Part shown: piece by piece, positions 52,959 through 61,757 of the stretch
How positions within the stretch are numbered: the first letter of the stretch is position 1
Layout of the letters: every line of letters starts with the position of its first letter
Assembly (NCBI RefSeq): GCF_002002885.1
Contig: NZ_CP019510.1
Location: 3,348,001-3,412,000, forward strand
DNA: 64,000 bases
Direction: 5' to 3'
DNA from: Janthinobacterium sp. LM6
Lineage (GTDB): Bacteria > Pseudomonadota > Gammaproteobacteria > Burkholderiales > Burkholderiaceae_D
Program-made: the position numbers and the translations under genes
The notes under the pieces: generated by a model
The model's database searches: none
What the model was told of the DNA's origin: nothing
The model's input: only the letters and a program-made list of their open reading frames with translations

Positions 52959-55742
52959 CTACAACTGGGTCAGCAAGGCCTGCGCCGCGGCCCGCTGCGG
53001 AAAGTCCTTGTTGGCGGCCAGCAGTTGTTCCAGTTGCTTGCGCGCACCGCCCTTGTCGCCCGATTTCGCCAGGGCCGCGCCCAGGTGGTACTGCACTTCG
53101 GGCGATGCGGGCGCCAGGCCCGCCGCCTTGCGCAGCAGCGTCGTGGCGCGCTTGACGTCGCCTTGCTCCAGCGCGATCCAGCCCAGGGTGTCGAGCACGG
53201 CGGCATTCTCGGGCGCCAGTTTCAGCGCCTGCTCGGCCGTGGCCAGCGCGCGCGGATCCTTTTCCTGCTGATACGCCCAGGCCAGGTCGTTCAAGGCCAC
53301 CACGTTGCCCGCATCCTTGGCGACGACATACTGGAACTGTTCGATGGCGGCGCGGTATTGCTTCGCTGCTAGCCGGGTGCCCGCCAGGTAGGTGCGCGTC
53401 GGCAAGTCTTCCGGATGCTCTTTCAGCCACGCGGCCATGCGCGCATCGGCTTCGCGCTCCTGTCCCGACGCCTGCAAGGCGCGGTACAGCTGCACCTGCA
53501 AGGGGCCGATGGGACTGATGCCGAAGGCGTGCTGGTACAGTTTGACGGCTTGCTGCGGCAGCTTTTGCTCCATCAGCACGTCGCCTTCGAGCTTGTAGCC
53601 GGCCGCCAGCTTCGGCTGCTGTTCCTGCACCTGCCGCGCCACGGCCAGCGCTTCGCGCTGGCGGTTCAGGGTCAGCAGCATGGCCACTTCCACCACGCGC
53701 GCTTCCAGCAGGGCCGGGTCCAGCGTCTGCGCCCGCTTGACGGCTTGCAGCGCATTATGATGGTCGCCCAGCGCCATGTGCAGGCTGGCGATGCGCATCT
53801 GCAAGGGGGCCGACGTGCTCTGTATGCTGGCCAGCTTGATGTAGCTGTCGAGCGCAGCCGGCGCCAGGCCGGCGCTGTATTCCACCTGGGCGCGCAGGGC
53901 CAGCGCATCGGCGTCGCCCGGATGTCCGGTCTGCAGGGTGCGCGCCAGTTCCAGCGCCTTGTCGGGCGCACCCGTCTTCAGGTAAAAATTACTTAGCAGC
54001 AGGGCCGGCGCGACGGCGTCGGGATTGTCGCGGTGGGCCCGTTCGAGCCAGCGCCGCGCCTCGTCCGTCTTGCCCTCTGATGCGGCCAGCTTGGCCAGCG
54101 CCGCGCACAGGTCGGCATTCTTCGGCGCCTTCGCCAGCGCCCGCTCGAAGCGCTGCCTGGCTTGCTCCGGCTTTTTCTCGACCAGGTCGAGCTGCGCCAG
54201 GTTGTTCAGGGCGGGCAGGTAGACCGGGTCCATGCCCAGCGCTTGCTCGAAGCTGGCGCGCGCGGCCGGCAAATCGCGCAAGGCCAGGTAGACGCCGCCT
54301 TTCAGGTTCAGCAGCAAGGGATTCGTGCCTTTCTGCTGTTGCTCCATCATCTTGACGCTGGCCAGGGCCTTGTCGTTCTGCTTGTTGCGCAGCAAGGTCA
54401 TCACCAGCATGGTGCCCGCCTGCGGCGTGCTCTTGTCGAGCATGTGGGCGCGTTCCAGTTCACTGATGGCGCGGCTGTTTTCGCCCATGCCCAGGCGGCT
54501 GATGCCCAGCGCCGCGTGCAGCTTGGCCGTGTCCGGCGCCAGGGTGCTGGCCTGTTCGAAATACGCTGCCGCCTTGTCGTACTGGCGCGCGCGCAAGTGG
54601 GCTTCGCCGGCCAGCGACAGCAATTCCACGTCTTCGGGGTAGGCGGCCAGCATCGGTTGCAGCAAGTCGATCGCCGCGTCGGTCTTGTTGCGCATCAATT
54701 CGATCGACGCCATCATCTTGACGGCATACAAATGCCGCGGATATGCGGCCAGGAAGCGCCGCAGGTAGTTTTCCGCCTGGGGCGGCGAGCCGAGCGCCAG
54801 TTGCACGGCGCCGGCCAGCAGGATGGACGGCATGTGGTCGGGCGCTGCCTTGAGCACCAGTTGCAAGCCTTGCAAGGCCGCCTTGTGCTTGCCTTCGCGG
54901 AAATCGAGCAGCGCCTGGGTTTGCAGCAAGCCCAGGCTGTTGGGCGCCGTCTTGCGCGCCGTGGCCAGCTGGGCCGCCGCTTCCAGGTAGCGGTTTTCCA
55001 GGATGTCGAGGTTGGCCAGGTCGATGTGCGCCTGGGTATTGTCCGGCTTTATCTTGAGGATCTGCATGTAGGCGAGCCGCGCCGCGCCATTCTTGCCTTG
55101 CAGGCGCAGCAGGTCGCCCTGCAGGCGCAAGGCGTCGAGGTTGGCGGGCGCGCCTTTCAACGCTTGCGCCAGCAGCAGCTCGGCCGCCGGCACCTGCTGC
55201 TGCAGCGCCGCCAGGCGCGCCAGGCCCAGCAAGGCTTCGAGCTGGTCCGGATGGGCTTCCAGCAGGCGCGCGTACACGGCGCGCGCCTCGTCCTGGCGGC
55301 CCAGGGCCAGCAAGGCGTCGCCGCGCAGGGCCAGCACGCTGGCGGGCTGCGCCGCATCGTCGGGGATCTCGGCCAGCACCTTGTCGAACTGGCCCAGCAT
55401 CAGCCAGGCCTTGCCCAGCAATGGCATCACTTGCTGCGATGCCAGGCCCAGCGATTTTGCCTTGCGCAATTCTTTCTCGGCCGACAGCGCTTCGCCCGTG
55501 TCGATGTAGATGCTGCCCAGCAGCAAGCGCGCGGCCTTGTTGTCCGGCTCCTTTTGCAGCAAGTTCTTCAACTGGATGATGGCGGCGCGCGCTTCGCCTT
55601 TCTGGCGGTACTGCTGCGCGTCGGCCAGCAGGGTTTCGCTGCTCTGCGTGCCGTGGCAAGCCGTCAGCAGGGGCAGCAGCAGGGTGCAGCACAGCGCGGC
55701 GGCCGGCAGGCCGGGGAAAGGGCGGGGCAGGGAACGGGCCAT
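52959..55742 (-). CDS. prsT: PEP-CTERM system TPR-repeat lipoprotein PrsT
   Basis: A 927-residue TPR protein (TIGR02917 type). It has a signal peptide with lipobox LLTAC (Cys29), followed by about 20 tetratricopeptide repeats filling residues 45-920. It is a constant member of exosortase A loci and is thought to act as a periplasmic scaffold or in polysaccharide secretion. The ATG at 55742 is preferred over an upstream in-frame start (55829), which lacks a signal peptide. It begins the operon prsT, polymerase, protease. Confidence 0.93.
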   Translation of the reverse strand: MARSLPRPFPGLPAAALCCTLLLPLLTACHGTQSSETLLADAQQYRQKGEARAAIIQLKNLLQKEPDNKAARLLLGSIYIDTGEALSAEKELRKAKSLGLASQQVMPLLGKAWLMLGQFDKVLAEIPDDAAQPASVLALRGDALLALGRQDEARAVYARLLEAHPDQLEALLGLARLAALQQQVPAAELLLAQALKGAPANLDALRLQGDLLRLQGKNGAARLAYMQILKIKPDNTQAHIDLANLDILENRYLEAAAQLATARKTAPNSLGLLQTQALLDFREGKHKAALQGLQLVLKAAPDHMPSILLAGAVQLALGSPPQAENYLRRFLAAYPRHLYAVKMMASIELMRNKTDAAIDLLQPMLAAYPEDVELLSLAGEAHLRARQYDKAAAYFEQASTLAPDTAKLHAALGISRLGMGENSRAISELERAHMLDKSTPQAGTMLVMTLLRNKQNDKALASVKMMEQQQKGTNPLLLNLKGGVYLALRDLPAARASFEQALGMDPVYLPALNNLAQLDLVEKKPEQARQRFERALAKAPKNADLCAALAKLAASEGKTDEARRWLERAHRDNPDAVAPALLLSNFYLKTGAPDKALELARTLQTGHPGDADALALRAQVEYSAGLAPAALDSYIKLASIQSTSAPLQMRIASLHMALGDHHNALQAVKRAQTLDPALLEARVVEVAMLLTLNRQREALAVARQVQEQQPKLAAGYKLEGDVLMEQKLPQQAVKLYQHAFGISPIGPLQVQLYRALQASGQEREADARMAAWLKEHPEDLPTRTYLAGTRLAAKQYRAAIEQFQYVVAKDAGNVVALNDLAWAYQQEKDPRALATAEQALKLAPENAAVLDTLGWIALEQGDVKRATTLLRKAAGLAPASPEVQYHLGAALAKSGDKGGARKQLEQLLAANKDFPQRAAAQALLTQL

Positions 55743-55784
55743 GGAAGTCTCCGGTAGCGGCGTGCATGAGGGATAGGCATGGCC

Positions 55785-55826
55785 TAGCTTAAAAAGATGG
55801 CCGCCGCTCTCCTTGATTGCGCTCAA
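55785..55826 (-). promoter_or_regulatory. Fnr-type box toward prsT
   Basis: On the minus strand TTGAG-CGCA-ATCAA spans 55826-55813 (nine of ten matches). A class II start site would fall near 55778. The -10 there is weak (TAAGCT or AAGCTA at about 55791-55785). The region between prsT and the dehydrogenase has one box for each direction. Confidence 0.48.
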
Positions 55827-55873
55827 CAAGCCGCCGATTCTCCGCGCGCCTGCCGGCCGCCGCCCCGCGTTCC

Positions 55874-55914
55874 TTGTTCCCGCTCAAGAATGTCCGGACC
55901 GGCGACCGTAGAAT
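55874..55914 (+). promoter_or_regulatory. Fnr-like box and -10 toward dehydrogenase gene
   Basis: TTGTT-CCCG-CTCAA at 55874-55887 matches eight of ten consensus positions. TAGAAT at 55909-55914 (five of six) follows after 21 bases. It points at the gene starting at 55956. Confidence 0.48.
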
Positions 55915-55955
55915 TTCCCGGACGGCGATGCTCAGGCCGCAACCCTTCGGAGCAC

Positions 55956-57278
55956 ATGCATATGGACAGCAAGGCGGATAGCAAGGTGGACGGCAAGGCG
56001 GGCGTGGTGGCGGTGGTGGGGCTAGGTTATGTGGGCTTGCAGCTGGCCGTGGCGTTCGGCATGCGCCAGCGCACGATCGGCTTCGACTTGTCGGCACGCA
56101 AGGTGGAAAGCTACCGGCGCCACATCGACCCGACGGGCGAAGTCAGCCATGAACAGTTGCTGGCGGCGCAAGGGCTGAGCGTCGGCTGCGATCCGGCCGA
56201 GCTGCAACTGGCCGATTTCATCGTCGTGGCCGTGCCCACGCCCGTCGACAGCGCGCACAATCCCGATTTCTCGGCCCTGGCCGGCGCCAGCGCGGCCGTC
56301 GGCCGCCACATGCGGCGCGGCGCCATCGTCATCTACGAGTCCACCGTGTATCCGGGCGCCACCGAGGAAATCTGCATCCCGCTCCTGGAACAGCATTCGG
56401 GCCTGCGCTGGAAAGAAGACTTCCACGTGGGCTTTTCGCCCGAGCGCATCAACCCGGGCGACCGCGACCATACCCTGCACAGCATCCGCAAGGTGGTCTC
56501 GGGCGACGACGCCGCCACGCTCGACAAGGTGGCCGCCCTGTACGAAGGCGTGGTCGAGGCGGGCGTGCACCGGGCATCGAGCATCCGCGTGGCCGAGGCG
56601 GCCAAGGTCATCGAAAACACGCAGCGCGACCTGAATATCGCGCTGATGAACGAGCTGGCCATCATCTTCGACCGCATCGGCATCGACACCCTGGAAGTGC
56701 TGCAGGCGGCGGGCACGAAATGGAATTTCCTGCCGTTCCGTCCCGGCCTGGTGGGCGGCCACTGCATCGGCGTCGACCCCTATTATTTGACGCACAAGGC
56801 GGAAATGCTGGGCTACCACCCGCACGTGATCCTGGCCGGGCGCCGCATCAACGACGGCATGGCCAAGTTCGTGGCGGAAAAGACCATCAAGGAAATGGTG
56901 CGCGCCGGTTTCAAACTGAAGGGGGCGCACGTGAACGTGCTGGGCCTGACCTTCAAGGAAAATTGCCCGGACTTGCGCAACTCGAAAGTGGTCGACATGA
57001 TCCACGAACTGCAATCGTACGGCGTGCAGGTGCACGTGCACGACCCCGTCGCCGATGGCCGCGAAGCGCTGGAAGAATACGGCCTGACCCTGGAAAGCTG
57101 GGAGCAGCTGCCGCGGGCCGAGGCCATCATCAGCGCCGTCTCGCACCAGGCCCTGCTGGCCCGCCCGTTGGCGGATTTCCAGGCCAAGGTGCAGGAAAAC
57201 GGCTGCTTCATCGACATCAAATCGCATTTCGACCCCCGTCCGCTGGAAGACGGCGGCTTGCACGTGTGGCGGCTGTGA
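55956..57278 (+). CDS. tviB: UDP-sugar 6-dehydrogenase (TviB/WbpO-like)
   Basis: A 440-residue nucleotide-sugar dehydrogenase. The Rossmann motif [16 protein letters not shown] is at about residues 19-34. [20 protein letters not shown] holds the catalytic Cys and the substrate loop. The sequence is closest in style to the Vi-antigen TviB and WbpO group, which oxidises UDP-HexNAc to the uronic acid. GGAG at 55949-55952 fits the ATG at 55962 (nine-base spacing) better than 55956 (three), so the first two residues are uncertain. Its stop overlaps the epimerase start (TGATG). Confidence 0.9.
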   Translation: MHMDSKADSKVDGKAGVVAVVGLGYVGLQLAVAFGMRQRTIGFDLSARKVESYRRHIDPTGEVSHEQLLAAQGLSVGCDPAELQLADFIVVAVPTPVDSAHNPDFSALAGASAAVGRHMRRGAIVIYESTVYPGATEEICIPLLEQHSGLRWKEDFHVGFSPERINPGDRDHTLHSIRKVVSGDDAATLDKVAALYEGVVEAGVHRASSIRVAEAAKVIENTQRDLNIALMNELAIIFDRIGIDTLEVLQAAGTKWNFLPFRPGLVGGHCIGVDPYYLTHKAEMLGYHPHVILAGRRINDGMAKFVAEKTIKEMVRAGFKLKGAHVNVLGLTFKENCPDLRNSKVVDMIHELQSYGVQVHVHDPVADGREALEEYGLTLESWEQLPRAEAIISAVSHQALLARPLADFQAKVQENGCFIDIKSHFDPRPLEDGGLHVWRL

Positions 57279-58591
57279 TGGCGGCCGGTGCCTTCGATCG
57301 GGCGGCGGGCGCGGCGCAAGGCGCCTCCGCTGGCGCTTCCAATGGCGTTATCGCTGGCGGCCCGGCTGCCGGCGCGTACGCGCTGGCCTGCGAACGGCTG
57401 GCGCAGGCGCCGCGCCGCTGGCTGGTGACGGGCGTGGCGGGCTTCATCGGTTCGCACTTGCTGGAAACCCTGCTGAACCTGGGGCAGGAAGTGCGCGGCC
57501 TCGACAATTTCATGACGGGCCACCGCCACAACCTGGAGCAGGTGCGCGCCAGCGTGGGCGAGCAGGCGTGGCGGCGCTTCACCTTCATCGAAGGCGATAT
57601 CCGCGACCCGCAAGCGTGCGCGCGCGCGTGCGGAGCAGGCGCAGGCATGGCCGGCAGTGCCGGCATGGCAGGCGCAGGCGGCGTTGCCGGTGCCGACATC
57701 GCCGGTATCGGCGCCGCTCATGCCGCGCGCCATGCGAGTCGTGCCGCCGGTGCAAGCGACGGCGGCAGCGAACCTCCGGACGGCCGTGCCGTTCCGGACG
57801 GTTCCGGCGCCGGTGACGGCGTCGCTGTCGACTATGTGCTGCACCAGGCGGCGCTCGGTTCCGTCTCCCGTTCGCTGGAAGACCCGCTGCTTTGCCACGC
57901 CGTCAATGTCAGCGGCTTCCTGAACATGCTGGCCGCCGCGCGCGACGCGGGCGTGCGGCGCTTCGTGTATGCCGCTTCCAGCGCCACGTATGGCGACCAT
58001 CCGGACTTGCCGAAAGTGGAACAACACATCGGCGCGCCCCTGTCGCCGTACGCCCTGAGCAAATATGTCAATGAACTGTATGCGCAAGTGTATGCGCGCT
58101 GCTACGCCATGCAGACGGTGGGGCTGCGCTACTTCAATGTCTTCGGTCCGCGCCAGGACCCGCTGGGCGCCTACGCGGCCGTCATTCCCCGCTGGATCGC
58201 CGCCATGCTGGACAACGAGGCCGTGCACATCCACGGCGACGGCGCCACCAGCCGCGACTTTTGCTTCGTGCACAATGCCGTGCAGGCGAATCTCCTCGCC
58301 GCCACAGGCACCGACCCGGCGGCCGTCAACCAGGTCTACAACGTGGCCGTCAACGCCCGCACCAGCCTGACGCAGCTGCACGCCACGATGCAGCAGATGC
58401 TGCTTGCCGCCCGCCCGCAGCACGTGCCGCAGGCGCCGCAGTACGGCGAGTTTCGCGCCGGCGACGTGCGCCATTCGCAGGCGGACATCGCCAAGGCGGC
58501 CCGCTTGCTCGGCTATGCGCCCACGCACGACCTGGCGCAAGGCTTGCGGCACACCATCGCCTGGTATGCGGCGCAGGCGGACGGGGCTTGA
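57278..58591 (+). CDS. NAD-dependent UDP-HexNAc 4-epimerase with Gly/Ala-rich insertion
   Basis: A 437-residue SDR epimerase of the TviC/WbpP type. NAD motif [10 protein letters not shown] is at residues 51-60, the catalytic Ser region at 234-240 (SSATYGD), and YxxxK is Tyr258/Lys262. It acts with the dehydrogenase to make UDP-HexNAc acids. Two parts are unusual: a 46-residue Ala/Gly-rich leader, and a roughly 65-residue low-complexity insertion (residues about 119-183, bases 57632-57826) where the family goes straight from DxxD to the [10 protein letters not shown] strand. Without these the length (about 326) is normal. Confidence 0.88.
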   Translation: MAAGAFDRAAGAAQGASAGASNGVIAGGPAAGAYALACERLAQAPRRWLVTGVAGFIGSHLLETLLNLGQEVRGLDNFMTGHRHNLEQVRASVGEQAWRRFTFIEGDIRDPQACARACGAGAGMAGSAGMAGAGGVAGADIAGIGAAHAARHASRAAGASDGGSEPPDGRAVPDGSGAGDGVAVDYVLHQAALGSVSRSLEDPLLCHAVNVSGFLNMLAAARDAGVRRFVYAASSATYGDHPDLPKVEQHIGAPLSPYALSKYVNELYAQVYARCYAMQTVGLRYFNVFGPRQDPLGAYAAVIPRWIAAMLDNEAVHIHGDGATSRDFCFVHNAVQANLLAATGTDPAAVNQVYNVAVNARTSLTQLHATMQQMLLAARPQHVPQAPQYGEFRAGDVRHSQADIAKAARLLGYAPTHDLAQGLRHTIAWYAAQADGA

Positions 58592-58694
58592 AAAACACGC
58601 TGGCCAGGGAGGCATAGCCGGCCGCCGCTGCGGTGCGCGCGCAGGCGGCCGACGCAGTCCGTGTCCGGCACTGGCCATCGGCAACTTTTCGTTG

Positions 58695-58843
58695 CCAGAT
58701 ATGCATGCCCGATGTATGTACCCGATATGCATGCCCGATATACGCACCAGATGTACATGCACATACCCGATATACGTACCAGATATACGTAGCAGATATG
58801 CCTACCAGATACCCATGCCGGATGCGCAGGCTCGATACTCGTC
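58695..58843. repeat. 13-bp tandem repeat array (11 units)
   Basis: Eleven imperfect 13-bp units of the form CCCGATATACGTA (variants CCAGATATGCATG, CCGGATGCGCAGG). Units 1-5 cover 58695-58759, six extra bases sit at 58760-58765, and units 6-11 cover 58766-58843. The region is between the stop codons of the convergent epimerase and spoVR genes. It is AT-richer than its surroundings and matches no known repeat family by eye. Confidence 0.85.
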
Positions 58844-58899
58844 CTGCCGCCTGCCGCCTGCCGCCTGCCGCCTGGCCGCGAAACCGCGAAACCGCGAAA
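58844..58899. repeat. 7-bp (x4) and 8-bp (x3) tandem repeats
   Basis: Four perfect copies of CTGCCGC (58844-58871), then CTGG, then three perfect copies of CCGCGAAA (58876-58899). They follow directly on the 13-bp array. The rest of the 58592-58924 gap holds no gene. A small hairpin, GGCAAC-TTTTC-GTTGCC, sits at 58680-58696. Confidence 0.85.
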
Positions 58900-58924
58900 C
58901 CGATTGGTGCATGCTGCCTGGCGT

Positions 58925-60463
58925 TCAGCGTTGCGCGGGCGGCGCTGTCGGCGTTGCTGATGTTGTTGCTGACGCTGTCGGCGCGGGCGGCTCGGGTACG
59001 CCGTCACTCTTGCTGCGCAGCACCCGGGGCGTGCCCCGAAAGTCGGCCGTATGCAGGGTGACGGGACGGCGCCAGACGCGGGCGATATACGCCAGCACCT
59101 GTTCCGCCCGCTCCAGGTCGAGGCCGCGCCCATCGCGCAGGTGGTCGTGGCGCAGCACCAGGCTGCCGTCGTCGTTGAGCAGGGTGACGGCGATGCACGG
59201 TGCGCCATAGTTGTATTTGGGCGCCAGGATGGCTTCGCGGATGACCCGCAAGTCGCGGCTGGCCAGCCGTGTTTCGCCGTCGCGGCGGCTTTCATGCACG
59301 AACAGGCCCAGGCGGTCAGCCAGTTCGCCGTCCAGATAGTTGCGAATAAAACTGCAGTCATCGTCGTCGCGGCAAATCTGGCGCGCCCGCGCCATTCCTT
59401 CGCGTTCGATGATGTGTTCCCACATGCAGAAGCCCAGGTGATAGGGATTGACGGCCAGCGCCTGCTGGTGCTCGCCCGCGTATGGGCGCACCACGTCGGA
59501 GTGCGACTTGAGGGCGGCCAGGTACAGGGCCGGCGGCAGGAAGTCCGCTTCGCGCAGCAGCCGCGCATGCCAGTACGAGGCCCAGCCTTCGTTCATGATC
59601 TGGCAGGCGTACACGGGATAGAAGTAAAACGACTCTTCGCGCACGGCCAGGAAAATATCGCGCTCCCAGTCGGCCAGGTCCGGCCCATATTGCGCAAGGA
59701 ACCATAGTAAATCGTATTCGGGCTGCGGCGGCAGGAGCGGGCGCTGCGTCACGCGGGCCCGTGCCGCCTCGCGCGCCGCCAGCGCGGCCGCTTCGCCGGG
59801 CAGGCGCCGGTAGCGTTGTGCAAACGGATCGTCCCCCCCGGCGCCGCCACGCCTGCCGGCGACACCGGCCGGTCCGGACAGCGTGGCATAGGGCGCGCGG
59901 TGCAGCTCGGCGTGGATGTCCACGTGCTGTTCCAGCGCCAGTGCAGCGTCGAGCACGGCTTCCACCTGTTCCTGCCCGTGGCATTGCAGCGCCATTTCCA
60001 GACGTTGCGCCCGCGCCGCGCTCTGTTCCAGGATGTGCTGGCCCGCCATGGCGCCGAAACGCAGGAACAGGGCGTTGCGGCTGGCGAAATCGGCATGGCC
60101 CAGCACATGGGCCGTGACGAGGGTGTTTTCCGCCACGGAATTGTGTTCGGCCATGTAGGCATGGCAAGGGTCGCCGGGAAACATGACTTCGAACATATGC
60201 GAGTTGCCCATCTTCTGGTGCACGAGCTGGTGGATGTAGCGCACGCCGAACGACCAGTGGCGCATGCGCACGGGCAATCCATAGATGGCGATCTCGGCCA
60301 TGAAACTGTCCGGTACGAGCTCGAACTCGACGGGGGCGAACGCCAGCCCCAGCTGCCGCGCCAGCGCTTCGATGCGGGCCGCGTAGCCGTCCAGGCCAGT
60401 TGTGTTCGCTTTGTCCGCCGTATCGGCCGTGTCGGCGTGGCGTGGGGCGTCATGCCGCGTCAT
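58925..60463 (-). CDS. spoVR: SpoVR family protein
   Basis: A 512-residue protein of the SpoVR family, of unknown biochemistry. The segments PVRMRHWSFGVRYIHQLVHQ, HVLGHADFASRN and YPVYACQIMNEGWASYWHAR are diagnostic; the last has the HxxE-like pattern of a metal site. The C-terminus has a 25-residue Pro/Ala/Thr-rich tail that could be variable. GGAGG seven bases before the ATG at 60463 fixes the start, which lies in the stop of the upstream gene. It is the last gene of the prkA-yhbH-spoVR operon. Confidence 0.92.
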   Translation of the reverse strand: MTRHDAPRHADTADTADKANTTGLDGYAARIEALARQLGLAFAPVEFELVPDSFMAEIAIYGLPVRMRHWSFGVRYIHQLVHQKMGNSHMFEVMFPGDPCHAYMAEHNSVAENTLVTAHVLGHADFASRNALFLRFGAMAGQHILEQSAARAQRLEMALQCHGQEQVEAVLDAALALEQHVDIHAELHRAPYATLSGPAGVAGRRGGAGGDDPFAQRYRRLPGEAAALAAREAARARVTQRPLLPPQPEYDLLWFLAQYGPDLADWERDIFLAVREESFYFYPVYACQIMNEGWASYWHARLLREADFLPPALYLAALKSHSDVVRPYAGEHQQALAVNPYHLGFCMWEHIIEREGMARARQICRDDDDCSFIRNYLDGELADRLGLFVHESRRDGETRLASRDLRVIREAILAPKYNYGAPCIAVTLLNDDGSLVLRHDHLRDGRGLDLERAEQVLAYIARVWRRPVTLHTADFRGTPRVLRSKSDGVPEPPAPTASATTSATPTAPPAQR

Positions 60464-61755
60464 GCCGTATCCTCCGTATCGGCCGCCTCGTGCCGGAAAA
60501 AAGTGCGGATGGCTTCCCACACGTCGTCGCTCTTGCCGAGGATGCTGCTGTGCAAGGGCAAGCCGCGCCGTTCCTGCTCGGCGAACAAGCTGTGCATTTC
60601 AGTTTCCAGGCTGCGCGGCACGCCGGGCACGGTTTCCACATAGCCCATATAGTTGAGCAAGACGGCCAGTTCGCCCAGGGCCACGCCGGCCGGCCCCCGG
60701 TCTTCGCTGAAATTCTCGCCATCGGAGGCATAGAACAGATAGGCGTTGTAGCGGCCCGGCGCGTAGTGTTCCTGCAGCAATTCGCGGCTCAGGCGAAACG
60801 CGGTGGAAGCCATGGTGCCGCCCATGCCATTGACCTGGAAGAACTCGGCTTCGGAAAATTCCCAGGCCCGCGTCGTATGGGCGATAAAGCGCGTTTCCAC
60901 GCGCGCATACCTGCGGCGCAAGCCTTGCAAGGCAAAGAAAAAGAACGATTTGGCCAGCTTGCGCTCGGGCTGCGCCATGCTGGCCGACACGTCCAGCACG
61001 AAAAACACGACGGCGTTCGTGCTGGGCCGGGGTTGCGGCAGCACCTGGCGGTAGCGCAAGTCTTCATTCGTGAAGGGCACAGGCTGCGCTTGCAGGGCGC
61101 GCCGCTTGATGGCTTCCTTGACGGTGCGCCGCCGATCCAGCCGCGAACGGGCGCCATGCCGGTCCAGGCCGCTACGCACGAGCCGCACGTCATCGATGGC
61201 GCCCAGGTGGCGCGGCGTCAGGTGCGGCAATTCGAAGGCGTCCCACAGCCAGTCGAGTATGTCGTCGATGGGAAACTCCAGCAGCAGGCGCACGGCCCCC
61301 TCGCCATCGCCGCCGTCACCTTGCGTGCCGGCCCCGCCCGTGGCGGCTGGCCGGGCCGGGCGCAGGATATCGCCGGGCTGGCCGTCACCCTGGCCCGCGC
61401 CCAGACTGCTGCGCGCGGACGCCAGGCGGAAACGCACATGTTCGAGCAGGCGCATGGGCACTTGCACCGTGCGCTGCTGCGGCCCGCCGATCAGGTCGGG
61501 CGTGGCGACCAGCTCGGGCAAGTGCGCCTGCACGGCTTCGCGCACTTTCTGGTTGTGGCGCAGCCAGTCGCGCGCGCCGCGCGAGAACAGCGCGTACCAG
61601 GGCCGGGCCAGGGTTGGCGCGGCGCCCGTCGACGCCGCCGCGCCGGCGCAACCGGCCGTGGCGGCGGGGTCTGCGGTGCCTGAGGGGGCCGTGGAATCAC
61701 CCCATGCCGGACGGGCATCCTGTTTGCCGCTGCCTGGCGTCGTGGTGGCGGCCAT
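60460..61755 (-). CDS. yhbH: YhbH/DUF444 family protein (VWA-like)
   Basis: A 431-residue protein with a VWA/MIDAS-like motif (FFVLDVSASM, about residue 245). It resembles the Bacillus YhbH type more than the E. coli YeaH type: residues about 58-95 read RGARDWLRHNQKVREAVQAH, like the N-terminus of YhbH, after a 55-residue Ala/Gly/Thr-rich leader, and the RRxNPxGKS start of YeaH is absent. DUF444 proteins act with PrkA and SpoVR in stress and stationary phase. It starts two bases after prkA. Confidence 0.88.
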   Translation of the reverse strand: MAATTTPGSGKQDARPAWGDSTAPSGTADPAATAGCAGAAASTGAAPTLARPWYALFSRGARDWLRHNQKVREAVQAHLPELVATPDLIGGPQQRTVQVPMRLLEHVRFRLASARSSLGAGQGDGQPGDILRPARPAATGGAGTQGDGGDGEGAVRLLLEFPIDDILDWLWDAFELPHLTPRHLGAIDDVRLVRSGLDRHGARSRLDRRRTVKEAIKRRALQAQPVPFTNEDLRYRQVLPQPRPSTNAVVFFVLDVSASMAQPERKLAKSFFFFALQGLRRRYARVETRFIAHTTRAWEFSEAEFFQVNGMGGTMASTAFRLSRELLQEHYAPGRYNAYLFYASDGENFSEDRGPAGVALGELAVLLNYMGYVETVPGVPRSLETEMHSLFAEQERRGLPLHSSILGKSDDVWEAIRTFFRHEAADTEDTA

Positions 61756-61757
61756 GG

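Noticed and set aside
58695..58843. CRISPR-like array
   Set aside because: The 13-bp units have no unique spacers, and no cas genes are nearby. It is a simple tandem repeat.
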